A stretch of 64,000 nucleotides of DNA. Source: DATGMS01 sp035303945 (GTDB lineage Bacteria; Bacteroidota; Bacteroidia; Cytophagales; Cyclobacteriaceae). The notes under the pieces are model-generated. The model saw only the letters and a program-made list of their open reading frames with translations, had not been told where the DNA came from and did no database searches. Position 1 is the first letter of the stretch, and the number at the start of each line of letters is the position of its first letter. Of this stretch, positions 27,311 to 36,308 are shown in pieces. The translations under genes and the position numbers were made by a program. The DNA is taken from the NCBI GenBank assembly GCA_035303945.1, contig DATGQZ010000050.1, forward strand, positions 124,001 to 188,000. The letters are read 5' to 3'.

Positions 27311-28597
27311 TTAAATGTGATGATGATAACTTTCTTCCAACATAGGATGGTTTTTGGCCACCAGATTCATTTTAGAAAGACCAGTAAGAACCACAAATCC
27401 TACTACGGCAGCATACAAGAGCAGCATACCGATCTCCATGAAGCCGATACCTCCGTTGTGACCTAGTGTACCAGGATGAACCATCAAAGTAACATCTAAC
27501 CAGTGACCAATAATGATTATTGTACAAACCACTTTCAAGAAGATGGTGTGTCGCTTTGAGTCTCTAGTCATCAACACAAAGAAAGGCAACACAAAGTTCA
27601 AAACGATGTTCAGATAGAAGAATAAGCTATATGTCTCACTGTGTAAACGCTCTACATAATACACTGACTCTTCAGGAATGTTGGCATAGTAAATCAACAA
27701 GAACTGAGAGAACCATAGGTAAGTCCAGAAGATAGAAAAGGCAAATACATATTTACCCATATCATGGATGTGGTTGGCATTGACCATGGGAAGGTAACCA
27801 TTGTCTTTCAACAGGATGATCACCAAAGTCATGGCGGATAGACCAGCCACAAACCAAGAAGCAAATAAATACCATCCGAACAGCGTGGAGAACCAATGTG
27901 TATCTACAGACATTACCCAGTCCCAAGCTCCAATTGAAGAAGATACAGCAAAGAATACCAAGAAAATAGCAGACCATTTTCTGATAGAATACCAATAAGA
28001 AGTTCCACCGTTTAGGTCTTCCTGTCTGGAAAGATCGCCCATCTTTTTGAAGAAGAAGATCCAGAATCCAAAAAACAGCACCATCCTTAAGATATAAAAC
28101 AGTGGGAAGGATCCTTTTTCTAAAGGCCAGTAGAAATATGATCCTTTACCATCAATGATAGAATCATAGTCGGGGCTAGTGGTATCAAAGATGCTACTGT
28201 GGGTCCAGTGGAAAATATCATGACCGGCAATAAAGAATGTGATCAGCAACAAACCCGCAGCATAGGGCAACCAGTTGCCAAAGGCGAGATAAACCCTCAA
28301 AAAGGGAGTAGACCAGCCTGCCTGGGCAGCATATTGAATAGCAAAAAAGAAAACACCAATAATAGCAATACCGGCGAAATAGACATTGTTGATCCAAAGA
28401 TTGGCAAAAAGCCTCTTAGACCAGTGGAAAGCATGCGCACCGGCTTCCTCTCCATGACCGTGGCCGCCAAACATGGCCAACACAATTCCCAGTATCAACA
28501 GCACAGCGCCAATAGCTCCAATGATAAAGATTGACTTCTTTAGAGCCGCCGTAAAGTCAAATTTTTGATCCAAATTATAATTTGTAACGTGCGCCAT
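27311..28597 (-). CDS. actF: alternative complex III membrane subunit ActF
   Basis: 428 residues, ten hydrophobic helices, NrfD-like and paralogous to ActC. Examples are SIFIIGAIGAVLLILGIVLAM and YAAGLLLITFFIAGHDIF, with NFVLPFFVLMTRDSKRHTI near the C-terminus. In ACIII (quinol:cytochrome c/oxidase oxidoreductase) ActC and ActF are the two large membrane subunits. It comes between actE (2 bp gap) and coxB (21 bp gap), the standard order. Confidence 0.93.
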   Translation of the reverse strand: MAHVTNYNLDQKFDFTAALKKSIFIIGAIGAVLLILGIVLAMFGGHGHGEEAGAHAFHWSKRLFANLWINNVYFAGIAIIGVFFFAIQYAAQAGWSTPFLRVYLAFGNWLPYAAGLLLITFFIAGHDIFHWTHSSIFDTTSPDYDSIIDGKGSYFYWPLEKGSFPLFYILRMVLFFGFWIFFFKKMGDLSRQEDLNGGTSYWYSIRKWSAIFLVFFAVSSSIGAWDWVMSVDTHWFSTLFGWYLFASWFVAGLSAMTLVIILLKDNGYLPMVNANHIHDMGKYVFAFSIFWTYLWFSQFLLIYYANIPEESVYYVERLHSETYSLFFYLNIVLNFVLPFFVLMTRDSKRHTIFLKVVCTIIIIGHWLDVTLMVHPGTLGHNGGIGFMEIGMLLLYAAVVGFVVLTGLSKMNLVAKNHPMLEESYHHHI

Positions 28598-28599
28598 TG

Positions 28600-29226
28600 T
28601 TATTGTTTCTGAATTTCTTGTTTAACATAGTGAACTATCTTCCATCTACGGTCGATGGAGATCTGTGAAGCATGAGGCCTCATCCTACCTTTTCCATGGG
28701 TGATCACGTGGAAAATATGTCCTTGCGGAAGATCGATATACGCACCACCAGTCAAATTGGCAACACCACCCAGTACTTGGCCTGCTTTACCATCCCCTTG
28801 TCCTTTAGCACCGTGGCAGGCAGAGCAATATTGTAGGTAAAGCTCACGTCCTTCGGCGATCACTTGGTTGGTTGGCTCCAATGGATTTTCTAAAGTTGCA
28901 GCAGTTTCAAAATCTGCAGAATCCAGGCGATAAGGCAAATGCCCATAGTTGTTTCTTGGTACTGTATTCGCCGCTGGTTGACGCATGGTCATACCGTAGG
29001 GGTTGTTGGGATTGCTGTTGTAAAACTCCCCTTTGCCATCCTCCCTGGAAGACAACCAAGATCCTTTATTTTCATCCGTAATTTGTGACAAAGGCTCATA
29101 AGGTACAGAATGGTACATATTCTGCGCATATTCCGTTCCTGGGTTATCCCCGGAAGCCTGACAGGAGAACATGCCCGCGCCGGCAGCCAATAGGGAAACA
29201 AAATATATTGATTGAGTAATTTTCAT
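28600..29226 (-). CDS. actE: ACIII monoheme cytochrome c, lipoprotein ActE
   Basis: 208 residues from MKITQSIYFVSLLAAG. The signal ends in a lipobox-like GMFSC, so the protein is likely lipid-anchored at the periplasmic face. One heme c site, YCSACHGAKGQGDGKAG, in a class I cytochrome domain; the distal Met is probably in the HGKGRMRPHASQI region. An in-frame ATG 7 codons upstream would overlap actD, but the lipoprotein start is preferred. It can carry electrons from ActA toward the oxidase. Confidence 0.93.
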   Translation of the reverse strand: MKITQSIYFVSLLAAGAGMFSCQASGDNPGTEYAQNMYHSVPYEPLSQITDENKGSWLSSREDGKGEFYNSNPNNPYGMTMRQPAANTVPRNNYGHLPYRLDSADFETAATLENPLEPTNQVIAEGRELYLQYCSACHGAKGQGDGKAGQVLGGVANLTGGAYIDLPQGHIFHVITHGKGRMRPHASQISIDRRWKIVHYVKQEIQKQ

Positions 29227-29239
29227 ATCTCTAAATTGC

Positions 29240-29770
29240 CTATTCAAAACTTTTATTATTGACCTCTGAAGCTCCGGTACCTTTTAGTAAGTCTTTGATC
29301 TTATCTAATTCTATAGAAGCATTGTTTGCAATATCAATTGCCATAACATGCTTGTCATCTGTGCTCCTCACATCAAAAATGCGTGGTTGAGCCCAAGGCT
29401 TGAGATTGGTACTGATAAAAAATACCGTCACCATACCGAAAGCCGCCAAAAGCACGGTCAACTCAAAGGTCACAGGGATAAAAGCCGGTAAAGCAATGTG
29501 ATCCTTACCGCCTATAATCATGGGCCAGTCAAAGCCCAACATATAAATCTGCATGGTCAAAGCCAGGCTGGTTCCGAGCAGACCGAACAAGAAAGCTGCA
29601 ATCGGGAGCCGGCTTCTTTTATAGCCTAACACGTCTTCCAGTCCGTGAATAGGATAAGGCGTGTATACTTCGTGTATTTTAATGCCGTTCTCCCTTACAG
29701 TGGTAACCGCATTTTTCAAAACATCCTCATCATCATAAATACCGAGGATAAAATTCTTATCTCTTTCCAT
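29240..29770 (-). CDS. actD: ACIII subunit ActD (DUF3341)
   Basis: 176 residues. A soluble N-terminal domain (NFILGIYDDEDVLKNAVTTV, then VYTPYPIHGLEDVLG) leads into two helices (LPIAAFLFGLLGTSLALTMQ and ELTVLLAAFGMVTVFFI). This is the DUF3341 pattern of ActD, a structural subunit bound to ActC/ActF on the inner membrane. It lies 2 bp after actC. Confidence 0.93.
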   Translation of the reverse strand: MERDKNFILGIYDDEDVLKNAVTTVRENGIKIHEVYTPYPIHGLEDVLGYKRSRLPIAAFLFGLLGTSLALTMQIYMLGFDWPMIIGGKDHIALPAFIPVTFELTVLLAAFGMVTVFFISTNLKPWAQPRIFDVRSTDDKHVMAIDIANNASIELDKIKDLLKGTGASEVNNKSFE

Positions 29771-29772
29771 AC

Positions 29773-31164
29773 TTATCTAACCGTTTTATCTGATGAAGAT
29801 TTTAATACTGCTTTAATTTCGGACATGTTGATGACAGGGAAGAACTTGGCAAACAACAAGAACAACGTGAAGAATAAACCAAAGGTGAATAGATACAATC
29901 CTACATCATAGATGGTTGGGTAGAACATGGCCCAAGAAGATGGAAGATAATCTCTGTGAAGAGAAGTTACAATGATCACAAACCTTTCAAACCACATCCC
30001 AATGTTTACGATAATCGATAGGATAAAGGTGGCCACTATAGAAGTTCTGATCTTCTTAATCCAGAACACCTGAGGTGAGATTACATTACAGGTCATCATG
30101 ATCCAGTAAGCCCAGGCATAAGGACCTGAGATCCTGTTCAGGAAAGCATACTGTTCACCAGCTACACCAGAGTACCAAGCAATGAATAACTCTGTAATAT
30201 AAGCGATACCCACGATAGAACCGGTGATGATAATTACAATATTCATCAGTTCAATATGTCCCATCGTGATATAATCCTCCAGCTTAAACACTTTACGCGT
30301 GATGATCATCAGTGTCAATACCATCGCAAATCCGGAGAAAATCGCACCTGCCACAAAGTATGGAGGGAAGATGGTAGTATGCCATCCAGGAATCACCGAA
30401 GTAGCAAAGTCAAAGGATACGATGGTGTGTACAGAAAGTACAAGTGGAGTAGCTAAGCCGGCAAGGATCAAGGATACTGTTTCGTATCGCATCCAAGATT
30501 TCGCAGCGCCATCCCATCCCATACTCAAAGCACCGTAAATAGTTTTTCTGACCCCCGTAGCACGGTCTCGAATGGTGGCAAAATCAGGAATTAAACCGAT
30601 AAACCAGAAGACCAAGGAGACAGAGAAATAGGTAGAGATCGCAAATACGTCCCACAACAGCGGTGAATTGAAGTTTACCCACAAGGATCCAAAGGTGTTT
30701 GGAAGAGGGAATACCCAGATAGCACCAATCCAGGGTCGACCCATGTGCACCAATGGGAACAGAGCGGCGCATATTACCGCAAAAATGGTCATCGCCTCAG
30801 CTGCACGGTTGATAGATGTTCTCCACTTTTGTCTGAACAACAAAAGCACGGCGGAGATCAATGTACCTGCGTGGCCTATACCGACCCACCATACGAAGTT
30901 GGTAATATCCCAAGCCCAGCCGATAGTCTTATTCAGTCCCCAAGTACCGATACCTTCCCACAGGGTAGTAAGCAGTGCCAAGCCTCCCAACGCAAGTACG
31001 GCGAGAGAGACTGCTAAGCCTATCATCCAACTTTTGGTGGGCTTACCCTCCACATGTCTTGCGATATCATAGGTAACATCCTTATACGTCTTGCCGCCAG
31101 TGACCAAGGGCTCACGTACGGATGCACTAAACGGAGGATTTTGGTCGTGTGAAGTAACCTGCAT
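29773..31164 (-). CDS. actC: ACIII membrane subunit ActC (NrfD/PsrC family)
   Basis: 463 residues, about ten helices. NrfD-type quinol-binding membrane subunit: NFVWWVGIGHAGTLISAVLL, NRAAEAMTIFAVICAALFPL, VHMGRPW and PLLWDVFAISTYF are typical. Quinol oxidation is thought to occur here with electrons passing to the Fe-S clusters of ActB. It follows actB by 18 bp. Confidence 0.95.
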   Translation of the reverse strand: MQVTSHDQNPPFSASVREPLVTGGKTYKDVTYDIARHVEGKPTKSWMIGLAVSLAVLALGGLALLTTLWEGIGTWGLNKTIGWAWDITNFVWWVGIGHAGTLISAVLLLFRQKWRTSINRAAEAMTIFAVICAALFPLVHMGRPWIGAIWVFPLPNTFGSLWVNFNSPLLWDVFAISTYFSVSLVFWFIGLIPDFATIRDRATGVRKTIYGALSMGWDGAAKSWMRYETVSLILAGLATPLVLSVHTIVSFDFATSVIPGWHTTIFPPYFVAGAIFSGFAMVLTLMIITRKVFKLEDYITMGHIELMNIVIIITGSIVGIAYITELFIAWYSGVAGEQYAFLNRISGPYAWAYWIMMTCNVISPQVFWIKKIRTSIVATFILSIIVNIGMWFERFVIIVTSLHRDYLPSSWAMFYPTIYDVGLYLFTFGLFFTLFLLFAKFFPVINMSEIKAVLKSSSDKTVR

Positions 31165-31182
31165 ATTATAAAAGATTATTTT

Positions 31183-34100
31183 TTACGCTTCGTTTTTATC
31201 CTTGTTTCTAATTTTTGTGAAGTACCAAATATTCGGATTGGTGTTGATTTCCTCCAATACATGATAAGCCCGCTCCTCATTTACCACTTTGTTGAATGAA
31301 GTAGTCTCTTCAGTGATCTTCAACAACTTAGTAAGTCGGCTGTCAGGATTATTCATGTCCCCAAATACAATGGCATCAGTTGGGCATGCTTCAGCACAAG
31401 CCACATTCACATCCGCATCAGTCATCTTACGCTTCTCACGTTTAGCTGCCAGTTTACCGGCCTGTATCCTTTGCACACAAAGGCTGCATTTTTCCATCAC
31501 ACCTCTGGATCTGACAGTCACATCCGGGTTAAGTACCATTTTACCCAGATCGTTGTTTTGAGCAACGTTTACTCCGGCAAAATCTTTGTTATCATGATAC
31601 TTGAACCAGTTGAACCTTCGTACTTTATAAGGACAGTTGTTTGCACAATACCTAGTTCCGATACATCTGTTATAGGTCATTTGGTTAAGACCTTCAGAAC
31701 TGTGGGTAGTAGCTACCACCGGGCATACCGTCTCACAAGGAGCATTGTTACAATGCTGACAAGTCATTGGCTGGAAGGTTACTTCTGGATTGTCTGCAGC
31801 AACTTCCAATTCGTGATTGGTCTCAGCACCTGCTGGTGAGCTATAGTAACGGTCTATTCGGATCCAAGCCATCTCCCTTCTGTTCAAGACTTCTTGTTTA
31901 CCTACTACAGCTACGTTGTTTTCGACTTGACAAGCCACTGTACAGGCACTACAGCCGATACACGCGTTCATGTCTATAGCCATACCCCAGTGGTGTTGGC
32001 TGTATTTGTGCCCACTCCAAAGAGAGATCTTTGAAGGTTTCACAAATTCTCCTTCTTTGTAAATTTTAGGATGGTACCTACCGGCAGATGGGTTTTCTTT
32101 ATATTCCGCCAATGTGGCTTCTTGAATCACGTTGTCCCTACCCATATAGGTTTGATGAGTTTGGGTTTGTGCGATTCGATACTTATCACCGGTCAGTTCT
32201 ACAGAGACGCCTGCAGTAATATCGAAGTTGGTAAATCCTTTGGATAGATCCAGCAATTCATAAGCGTTAACGCCTACGCCGTCAGCTACCCTACCGGCTT
32301 TGGTCCTACCGTAACCAACTGCCAAACCAATGGTGCCATCAGCTTGTCCTGGTTGGATCAAGACCGGTACCACAACAGACTTATCTCCCACAGTCAATCT
32401 TGCAGTAGTAGTCTCACCTTCGTACATCTTCTGGCCCTTTTCGTTGGCCCATTTTTGAGAGACAGTAATATAGTTGTCCCATGTAGCTTTGGTGATGGGG
32501 TCAGCCATTTCCTGAAGCCAAGGGTTATTGGCAAAAGTACCATTGCCAATACCTACTTTTTGATATACCACTAGCTCCAAGCCGCTGTTGTCTGCTGGAT
32601 AAGTTTTTACCACGGCATTTGCCGCTGGAGACACATCTGCCACCGCAGTAATAGCGGCTGCACCGGCTGCTGCAGGCGCTGCGGATGCATCGGCTGTTTC
32701 CGTATCTACAACTACTGTCGCACCACTGGTGGTGTATACACCATTGTATAGCGCTCTATCCCAGAATTCCTGGAAAGAAGCCGTTTCGGCTTGATTAGCA
32801 AACAAACCGGTTCTCCAGTTTTCCTGAAGGAATTCATAATAATCCGTGGTCACTCCCGCCCAGCGTAAGAATGAATCCTGAGCTTGTCGGGTGTTGAATA
32901 AAGGAGAAATGGTTGGCTGAGACAAGCTATATTCTCCTGATCTTGGATTGAAGTCATTCCACGATTCTAAGAAATGATGATCCGGGGCCAGGTATTGAAC
33001 CAATGATCCCGTTTCATCTTTAGTAATATTGGTAGCTACAGAAACTTGGGCTTTAGCAATACCTTCAGCGATTTCTCTACCTCTAGCAAAGTCGTATACT
33101 GGGTTACAGTTATAGAAGATCACGCCTCCTACTCTTCCTGCCTGAAGATCTGTCACAAATTGGTTCATCTGCTGGTCATTTCCTTTTCGGAAATAAGCAG
33201 GCTTGGTATAGTCGATGGTTTGGCCGTTGTTGCCCAACAAGTCATTGATCGCATTCACCACAATTTGAACATTAGGATCATTCGAGCCAGAAACAACAAT
33301 AGATTTGCCTCTGTTGGCCCACAATTCATCCGCTGCATTAGATAGGTATGCAAAATCTAAAGAAGTCCCCGCTGCTGCAGCCTGTCCTGCCTTTTTGGCC
33401 AACAGGTTGTACAAGGCAACCACACCCAAAGCCATTTGAGATGCTTTAATCGGTGTTCTGTAGTCAGCGTTAGCGCCAGTCAGGGACAGGTTGGCCTCAA
33501 ACTGATAATGTCTTGACATCTCCGGTCTTTCCACAGATACCCTACGCCCTTGGCTGTATTGTCTTGCAAATTCAATGGGAGAAATCCAGGTACCTAAAAA
33601 GTCAGCTCCAAAGCTTACAATTACTTGGGCTTTGTCAAACCTGTAGGAAGGCAACATGGCCGTGCCGTAGGTTGTTTCATTGGCCTTGGTAATACCATAA
33701 TTGGAGGTTGGATCGTAAGTGATCACTTCAGCACCGATGGCCTCTGCCAATTGGCCTAAGGCTTTATCAGTTGAAGGAGAAAGAATGGTATTGGTTACGA
33801 TTTTTACAGCGCCGGCAGATTTAAGCTTGGAAGCAACCTGACTGTCCAATGTTGCCCAGTCAGCTTGTTCACCATTGATCTGCGGACCTCTTAATCGTTG
33901 TTGATCATACAAAGTGAGGACGGAAGCCTCTACAATAGGATTAACTTTTCCCTGAGTGGTTGGAGAAAGTTTGTTACCGTCAATCTTAATCGGTCTTCCC
34001 TCACGCGTTTTAACTACAATTGCCGCATAATCACCGCCTGAAGCAAATGTAGAGGCATAGAAGTTAGGAACGGATGGGTTAACATCAACCGGCTTATTGA

Positions 34101-34326
34101 CATAAGGGATGGCTTTTCTGACCGGAGCCTCACATGCAGCTAAGGTCGCTGCGGCAAGACTGAATCCCATTAATTTCAGGAAATCCCTACGCGAAGAACC
34201 ACCTTCTTCGTTTTCTTTGCTAATTGGAAGATATTGAGGAAACTCGTTGTCAGCATTTCTGACAAACTCAGGATCATTGGTTAATTGCTCCAGTCCCTTC
34301 CAATAGGTCTTTTTGTTTTCTTTCAT
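31183..34326 (-). CDS. actB: ACIII iron-sulfur subunit ActB (molybdopterin oxidoreductase-like)
   Basis: 1047 residues. Twin-arginine signal SSRRDFLKLMGFSLAAATLA, ending near AACEAP. Residues about 60-740 resemble a molybdopterin oxidoreductase A subunit, but in ACIII this part holds no Mo cofactor. The C-terminal ferredoxin-like part carries cluster motifs CIGCSACTVACQVENN, CQHCNNAPCETVCPV, CIGTRYCANNCPYKVRRF and CSLCVQRI with CAEACPTDAI, enough for four clusters. An alanine/valine-rich stretch near residues 540-580 (SAAPAAAGAAAITAVADV) looks like a flexible low-complexity linker. It passes electrons from ActC to the ActA hemes. Confidence 0.96.
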   Translation of the reverse strand: MKENKKTYWKGLEQLTNDPEFVRNADNEFPQYLPISKENEEGGSSRRDFLKLMGFSLAAATLAACEAPVRKAIPYVNKPVDVNPSVPNFYASTFASGGDYAAIVVKTREGRPIKIDGNKLSPTTQGKVNPIVEASVLTLYDQQRLRGPQINGEQADWATLDSQVASKLKSAGAVKIVTNTILSPSTDKALGQLAEAIGAEVITYDPTSNYGITKANETTYGTAMLPSYRFDKAQVIVSFGADFLGTWISPIEFARQYSQGRRVSVERPEMSRHYQFEANLSLTGANADYRTPIKASQMALGVVALYNLLAKKAGQAAAAGTSLDFAYLSNAADELWANRGKSIVVSGSNDPNVQIVVNAINDLLGNNGQTIDYTKPAYFRKGNDQQMNQFVTDLQAGRVGGVIFYNCNPVYDFARGREIAEGIAKAQVSVATNITKDETGSLVQYLAPDHHFLESWNDFNPRSGEYSLSQPTISPLFNTRQAQDSFLRWAGVTTDYYEFLQENWRTGLFANQAETASFQEFWDRALYNGVYTTSGATVVVDTETADASAAPAAAGAAAITAVADVSPAANAVVKTYPADNSGLELVVYQKVGIGNGTFANNPWLQEMADPITKATWDNYITVSQKWANEKGQKMYEGETTTARLTVGDKSVVVPVLIQPGQADGTIGLAVGYGRTKAGRVADGVGVNAYELLDLSKGFTNFDITAGVSVELTGDKYRIAQTQTHQTYMGRDNVIQEATLAEYKENPSAGRYHPKIYKEGEFVKPSKISLWSGHKYSQHHWGMAIDMNACIGCSACTVACQVENNVAVVGKQEVLNRREMAWIRIDRYYSSPAGAETNHELEVAADNPEVTFQPMTCQHCNNAPCETVCPVVATTHSSEGLNQMTYNRCIGTRYCANNCPYKVRRFNWFKYHDNKDFAGVNVAQNNDLGKMVLNPDVTVRSRGVMEKCSLCVQRIQAGKLAAKREKRKMTDADVNVACAEACPTDAIVFGDMNNPDSRLTKLLKITEETTSFNKVVNEERAYHVLEEINTNPNIWYFTKIRNKDKNEA

Positions 34327-34364
34327 TTTTATATAAAAAAAAGAATGTTCTTAAAGATTTTAAA

Positions 34365-35633
34365 TTAGTAGTGGCACTTTGCGCACTCCAGTCCTCCGAT
34401 GTCTTTTACTTTGAGTTCGTCTTTAGAATCGGAATGAAGCTGCACTAACTTATCGTAATATTCATTACCCTGGGCACTGATATCAGTTTTACGGTGACAG
34501 TCGATGCACCATCCCATTGTCAAAGAACTGTGTTGAGAAACTACCTCCATTTCCTCAATAGGACCATGGCAGGTCTGACATTCGATTCCTCCCACCTTTA
34601 CGTGTTGGGAGTGATTGAAATAGGCCAAGTCAGGCAGGTTGTGTACACGCACCCACTCAATAGGAGTATTGGTGGCCACTGCATTATGAATTTTAGCGAT
34701 TTCTGGCGATACCCCCTCTTGACCGTCCACGTTGTGAATATAAGTATGGCAATTCATACAGATATTGGCTGAGGGAATATTAGCAGATTTACCAATCTCT
34801 ACTCCTGTATGGCAATATTGACAGGGGATTTCATATTCGCCAGCGTGTAGTTGGTGTGAATAAGCAATGGGTTGGGCTGGTGCATATCCTTCTTGAATAC
34901 CTACGGAATACAAGCCGTCGATCACAGTCTTTCCAACCAGCGCAACAATCACCACAGTGATAACAAAAATAAAACCGTCGCTTTTAAGGATTTTTCTAAA
35001 GTCGGTCTTCTGATTGATGATCTCCCTGTCATCGTCATCCAGATCTTCGCTTTTATTCAGGTATTTGGTCAATACGGAAATGATCAGTCCCAGAACAACC
35101 AAGATCAGCAACAACACCCCTACTAATACACCAAGTATAATGGTTAGGTATTGGCTGGGTATGCCAGCTTCTCCTCCCTGAGCGGCACCCTGAGCACCTT
35201 CAACTGCTCCACCTGCTGGCGCGGCATCAGCCCTATCACCATATTCAATGTAAGCAAGCAATCTGTTAAGGTCATCATCACTCAGAAATGGCATCGGTGG
35301 CATCACCGCATTGTTAAACTCAGCGAACAAAGCAACTGCGACCGGATCGCCACTTTGAATTACTTTCTGGGAGTTGTGGATAAAATCTTTAGCCCATTGA
35401 ACTTCCCTTCTATCGGTGACCCCCCTTAGCGCTGGACCAATCAATTTTTGATCAAGCCTGTGGCATGCAGAACAGTTGGCGTTGAAGATAGCCTTACCTT
35501 CTTGAATGATCTGTTCATCTTGAGAGACTTCAGGATCAGCAGCATGGACATTGCTTCCTAAAAAAAGCAAAAATGCCAATGCCAACAAGCTAAATCTAAA
35601 GGGAACTCTTAAAAACGAGCGTTTAATTGACAT
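34365..35633 (-). CDS. actA: ACIII multiheme cytochrome c ActA with extra N-terminal heme domain
   Basis: 422 residues from MSIKRSFLRVPFRFSLLALA, a signal peptide ending at VHAA. Six CxxCH sites: CSACH near the N-terminus, then CQYCH, CMNCH, CQTCH, CIDCH and CAKCH in the C-terminal part. The first belongs to a separate class I cytochrome domain with a probable distal Met in NNAVMPPMPFLSDDDL. It is joined by two membrane helices (TIILGVLVGVLLLILVVLGL and FIFVITVVIVALVGKTVI) to the pentaheme domain. It is the first gene of the act-cox operon, with a consensus promoter 49 bp upstream. The ORF is open further upstream, but that part overlaps the promoter. Confidence 0.95.
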   Translation of the reverse strand: MSIKRSFLRVPFRFSLLALAFLLFLGSNVHAADPEVSQDEQIIQEGKAIFNANCSACHRLDQKLIGPALRGVTDRREVQWAKDFIHNSQKVIQSGDPVAVALFAEFNNAVMPPMPFLSDDDLNRLLAYIEYGDRADAAPAGGAVEGAQGAAQGGEAGIPSQYLTIILGVLVGVLLLILVVLGLIISVLTKYLNKSEDLDDDDREIINQKTDFRKILKSDGFIFVITVVIVALVGKTVIDGLYSVGIQEGYAPAQPIAYSHQLHAGEYEIPCQYCHTGVEIGKSANIPSANICMNCHTYIHNVDGQEGVSPEIAKIHNAVATNTPIEWVRVHNLPDLAYFNHSQHVKVGGIECQTCHGPIEEMEVVSQHSSLTMGWCIDCHRKTDISAQGNEYYDKLVQLHSDSKDELKVKDIGGLECAKCHY

Positions 35634-35681
35634 ATTTATACTCTTTAAATCAGTTGAAATCAGGGTTTTTAAAACTCCCCA

Positions 35682-35712
35682 CAAATGTACTACCCAAGTT
35701 CTATTTATCAAA
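35682..35712 (-). promoter_or_regulatory. promoter of the act-cox operon
   Basis: Minus-strand -33 TTTG (35709-35712) and -7 TACATTTG (35682-35689) separated by exactly 19 bp, a textbook Bacteroidota primary sigma promoter. The predicted start near 35678 gives a leader of about 45 nt before the actA ATG. Confidence 0.82.
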
Positions 35713-35954
35713 CATGGCGCAGTTGTTGAAAAACCGGATCAGGGGCTTCAGAGCGAGATTGTATAATACTGACTTTCAGCACATTACTTGAGCAAATCCT
35801 CATTTAACATTTATTTAGAATCTATATAAATAACCTTTTTAAGGCAATAAAACCGGATTGGCTCTCCGTTTCTTATTTTTCCTGTCGAAGATCATAGGAA
35901 AATAAATTCAGCAGCTCGATTTACTTTTTATATGCAAAAAATCGAAGACTGGGT
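35713..35954. other. AT-rich spacer between divergent act and tRNA-Cys promoters
   Basis: Together with the flanking promoters this makes a 368-bp stretch without a gene (35634-36001). I see no coding frame, hairpin or repeat of note between the two promoters. Confidence 0.5.
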
Positions 35955-35985
35955 TTTGTATAGCATGGAATAATCTCTACATTTG
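35955..35985 (+). promoter_or_regulatory. promoter of tRNA-Cys
   Basis: -33 TTTG (35955-35958) and -7 TACATTTG (35978-35985) spaced by 19 bp. The tRNA begins 16 bp after the -7 box. Confidence 0.8.
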
Positions 35986-36001
35986 CATTCCCATTGAGCA
36001 T

Positions 36002-36072
36002 GGTCGAGTGGCCGAGTGGCTAGGCAGAGGTCTGCAAAACCTTGTACAGCGGTTCGAATCCGCTCTCGACCT
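36002..36072 (+). tRNA. tRNA-Cys (GCA)
   Basis: 71 nt. Acceptor arms GGTCGAG and CTCGACC pair fully; the D-arm region is TGGCCGAGTGGCTAGGCA. The anticodon loop TCTGCAAAA gives GCA, the T arm is GCGGTTCGAATCCGC and the discriminator is T as usual for tRNA-Cys. CCA is not encoded. It has its own promoter and terminator. Confidence 0.96.
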
Positions 36073-36077
36073 CAATG

Positions 36078-36107
36078 AAAAGCACCCCTTTGAGGTGCTT
36101 TTTTTTG
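36078..36107 (+). terminator. terminator of tRNA-Cys
   Basis: AAGCACC/GGTGCTT stem with a 7-nt loop followed by eight T, six bp after the tRNA. Confidence 0.9.
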
Positions 36108-36253
36108 TTTATATACCGCTACTAAATAACCTTTAATTTTAACATTTCGCCGAAGCCGGTGATAAAGCCAGCCAGATACTATCGCCATACCTTTAGCTCA
36201 GCACTTTTCTCTAGCGGTGAAGATTCGAGCATCAGCATACTTTACTATGGGCA

Positions 36254-36288
36254 ATAAAAAAGGGCACTCTCCGTGGAGAATGCCCTCT
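36254..36288 (-). terminator. terminator of rpsA
   Basis: On the minus strand AGGGCATTCTCC pairs with GGAGAGTGCCCT (one mismatch, 2-nt turn) and is followed by TTTTTTATTG, 20 bp past the rpsA stop. Confidence 0.88.
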
Positions 36289-36308
36289 GTATGCAACAGC
36301 TGATCCAA

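Noticed and set aside
31183..34326. True molybdenum-dependent oxidoreductase
   Set aside because: The context (actA-F order, ferredoxin-like C-terminus, NrfD partners) identifies it as ACIII ActB, in which the Mo-like domain has no cofactor.
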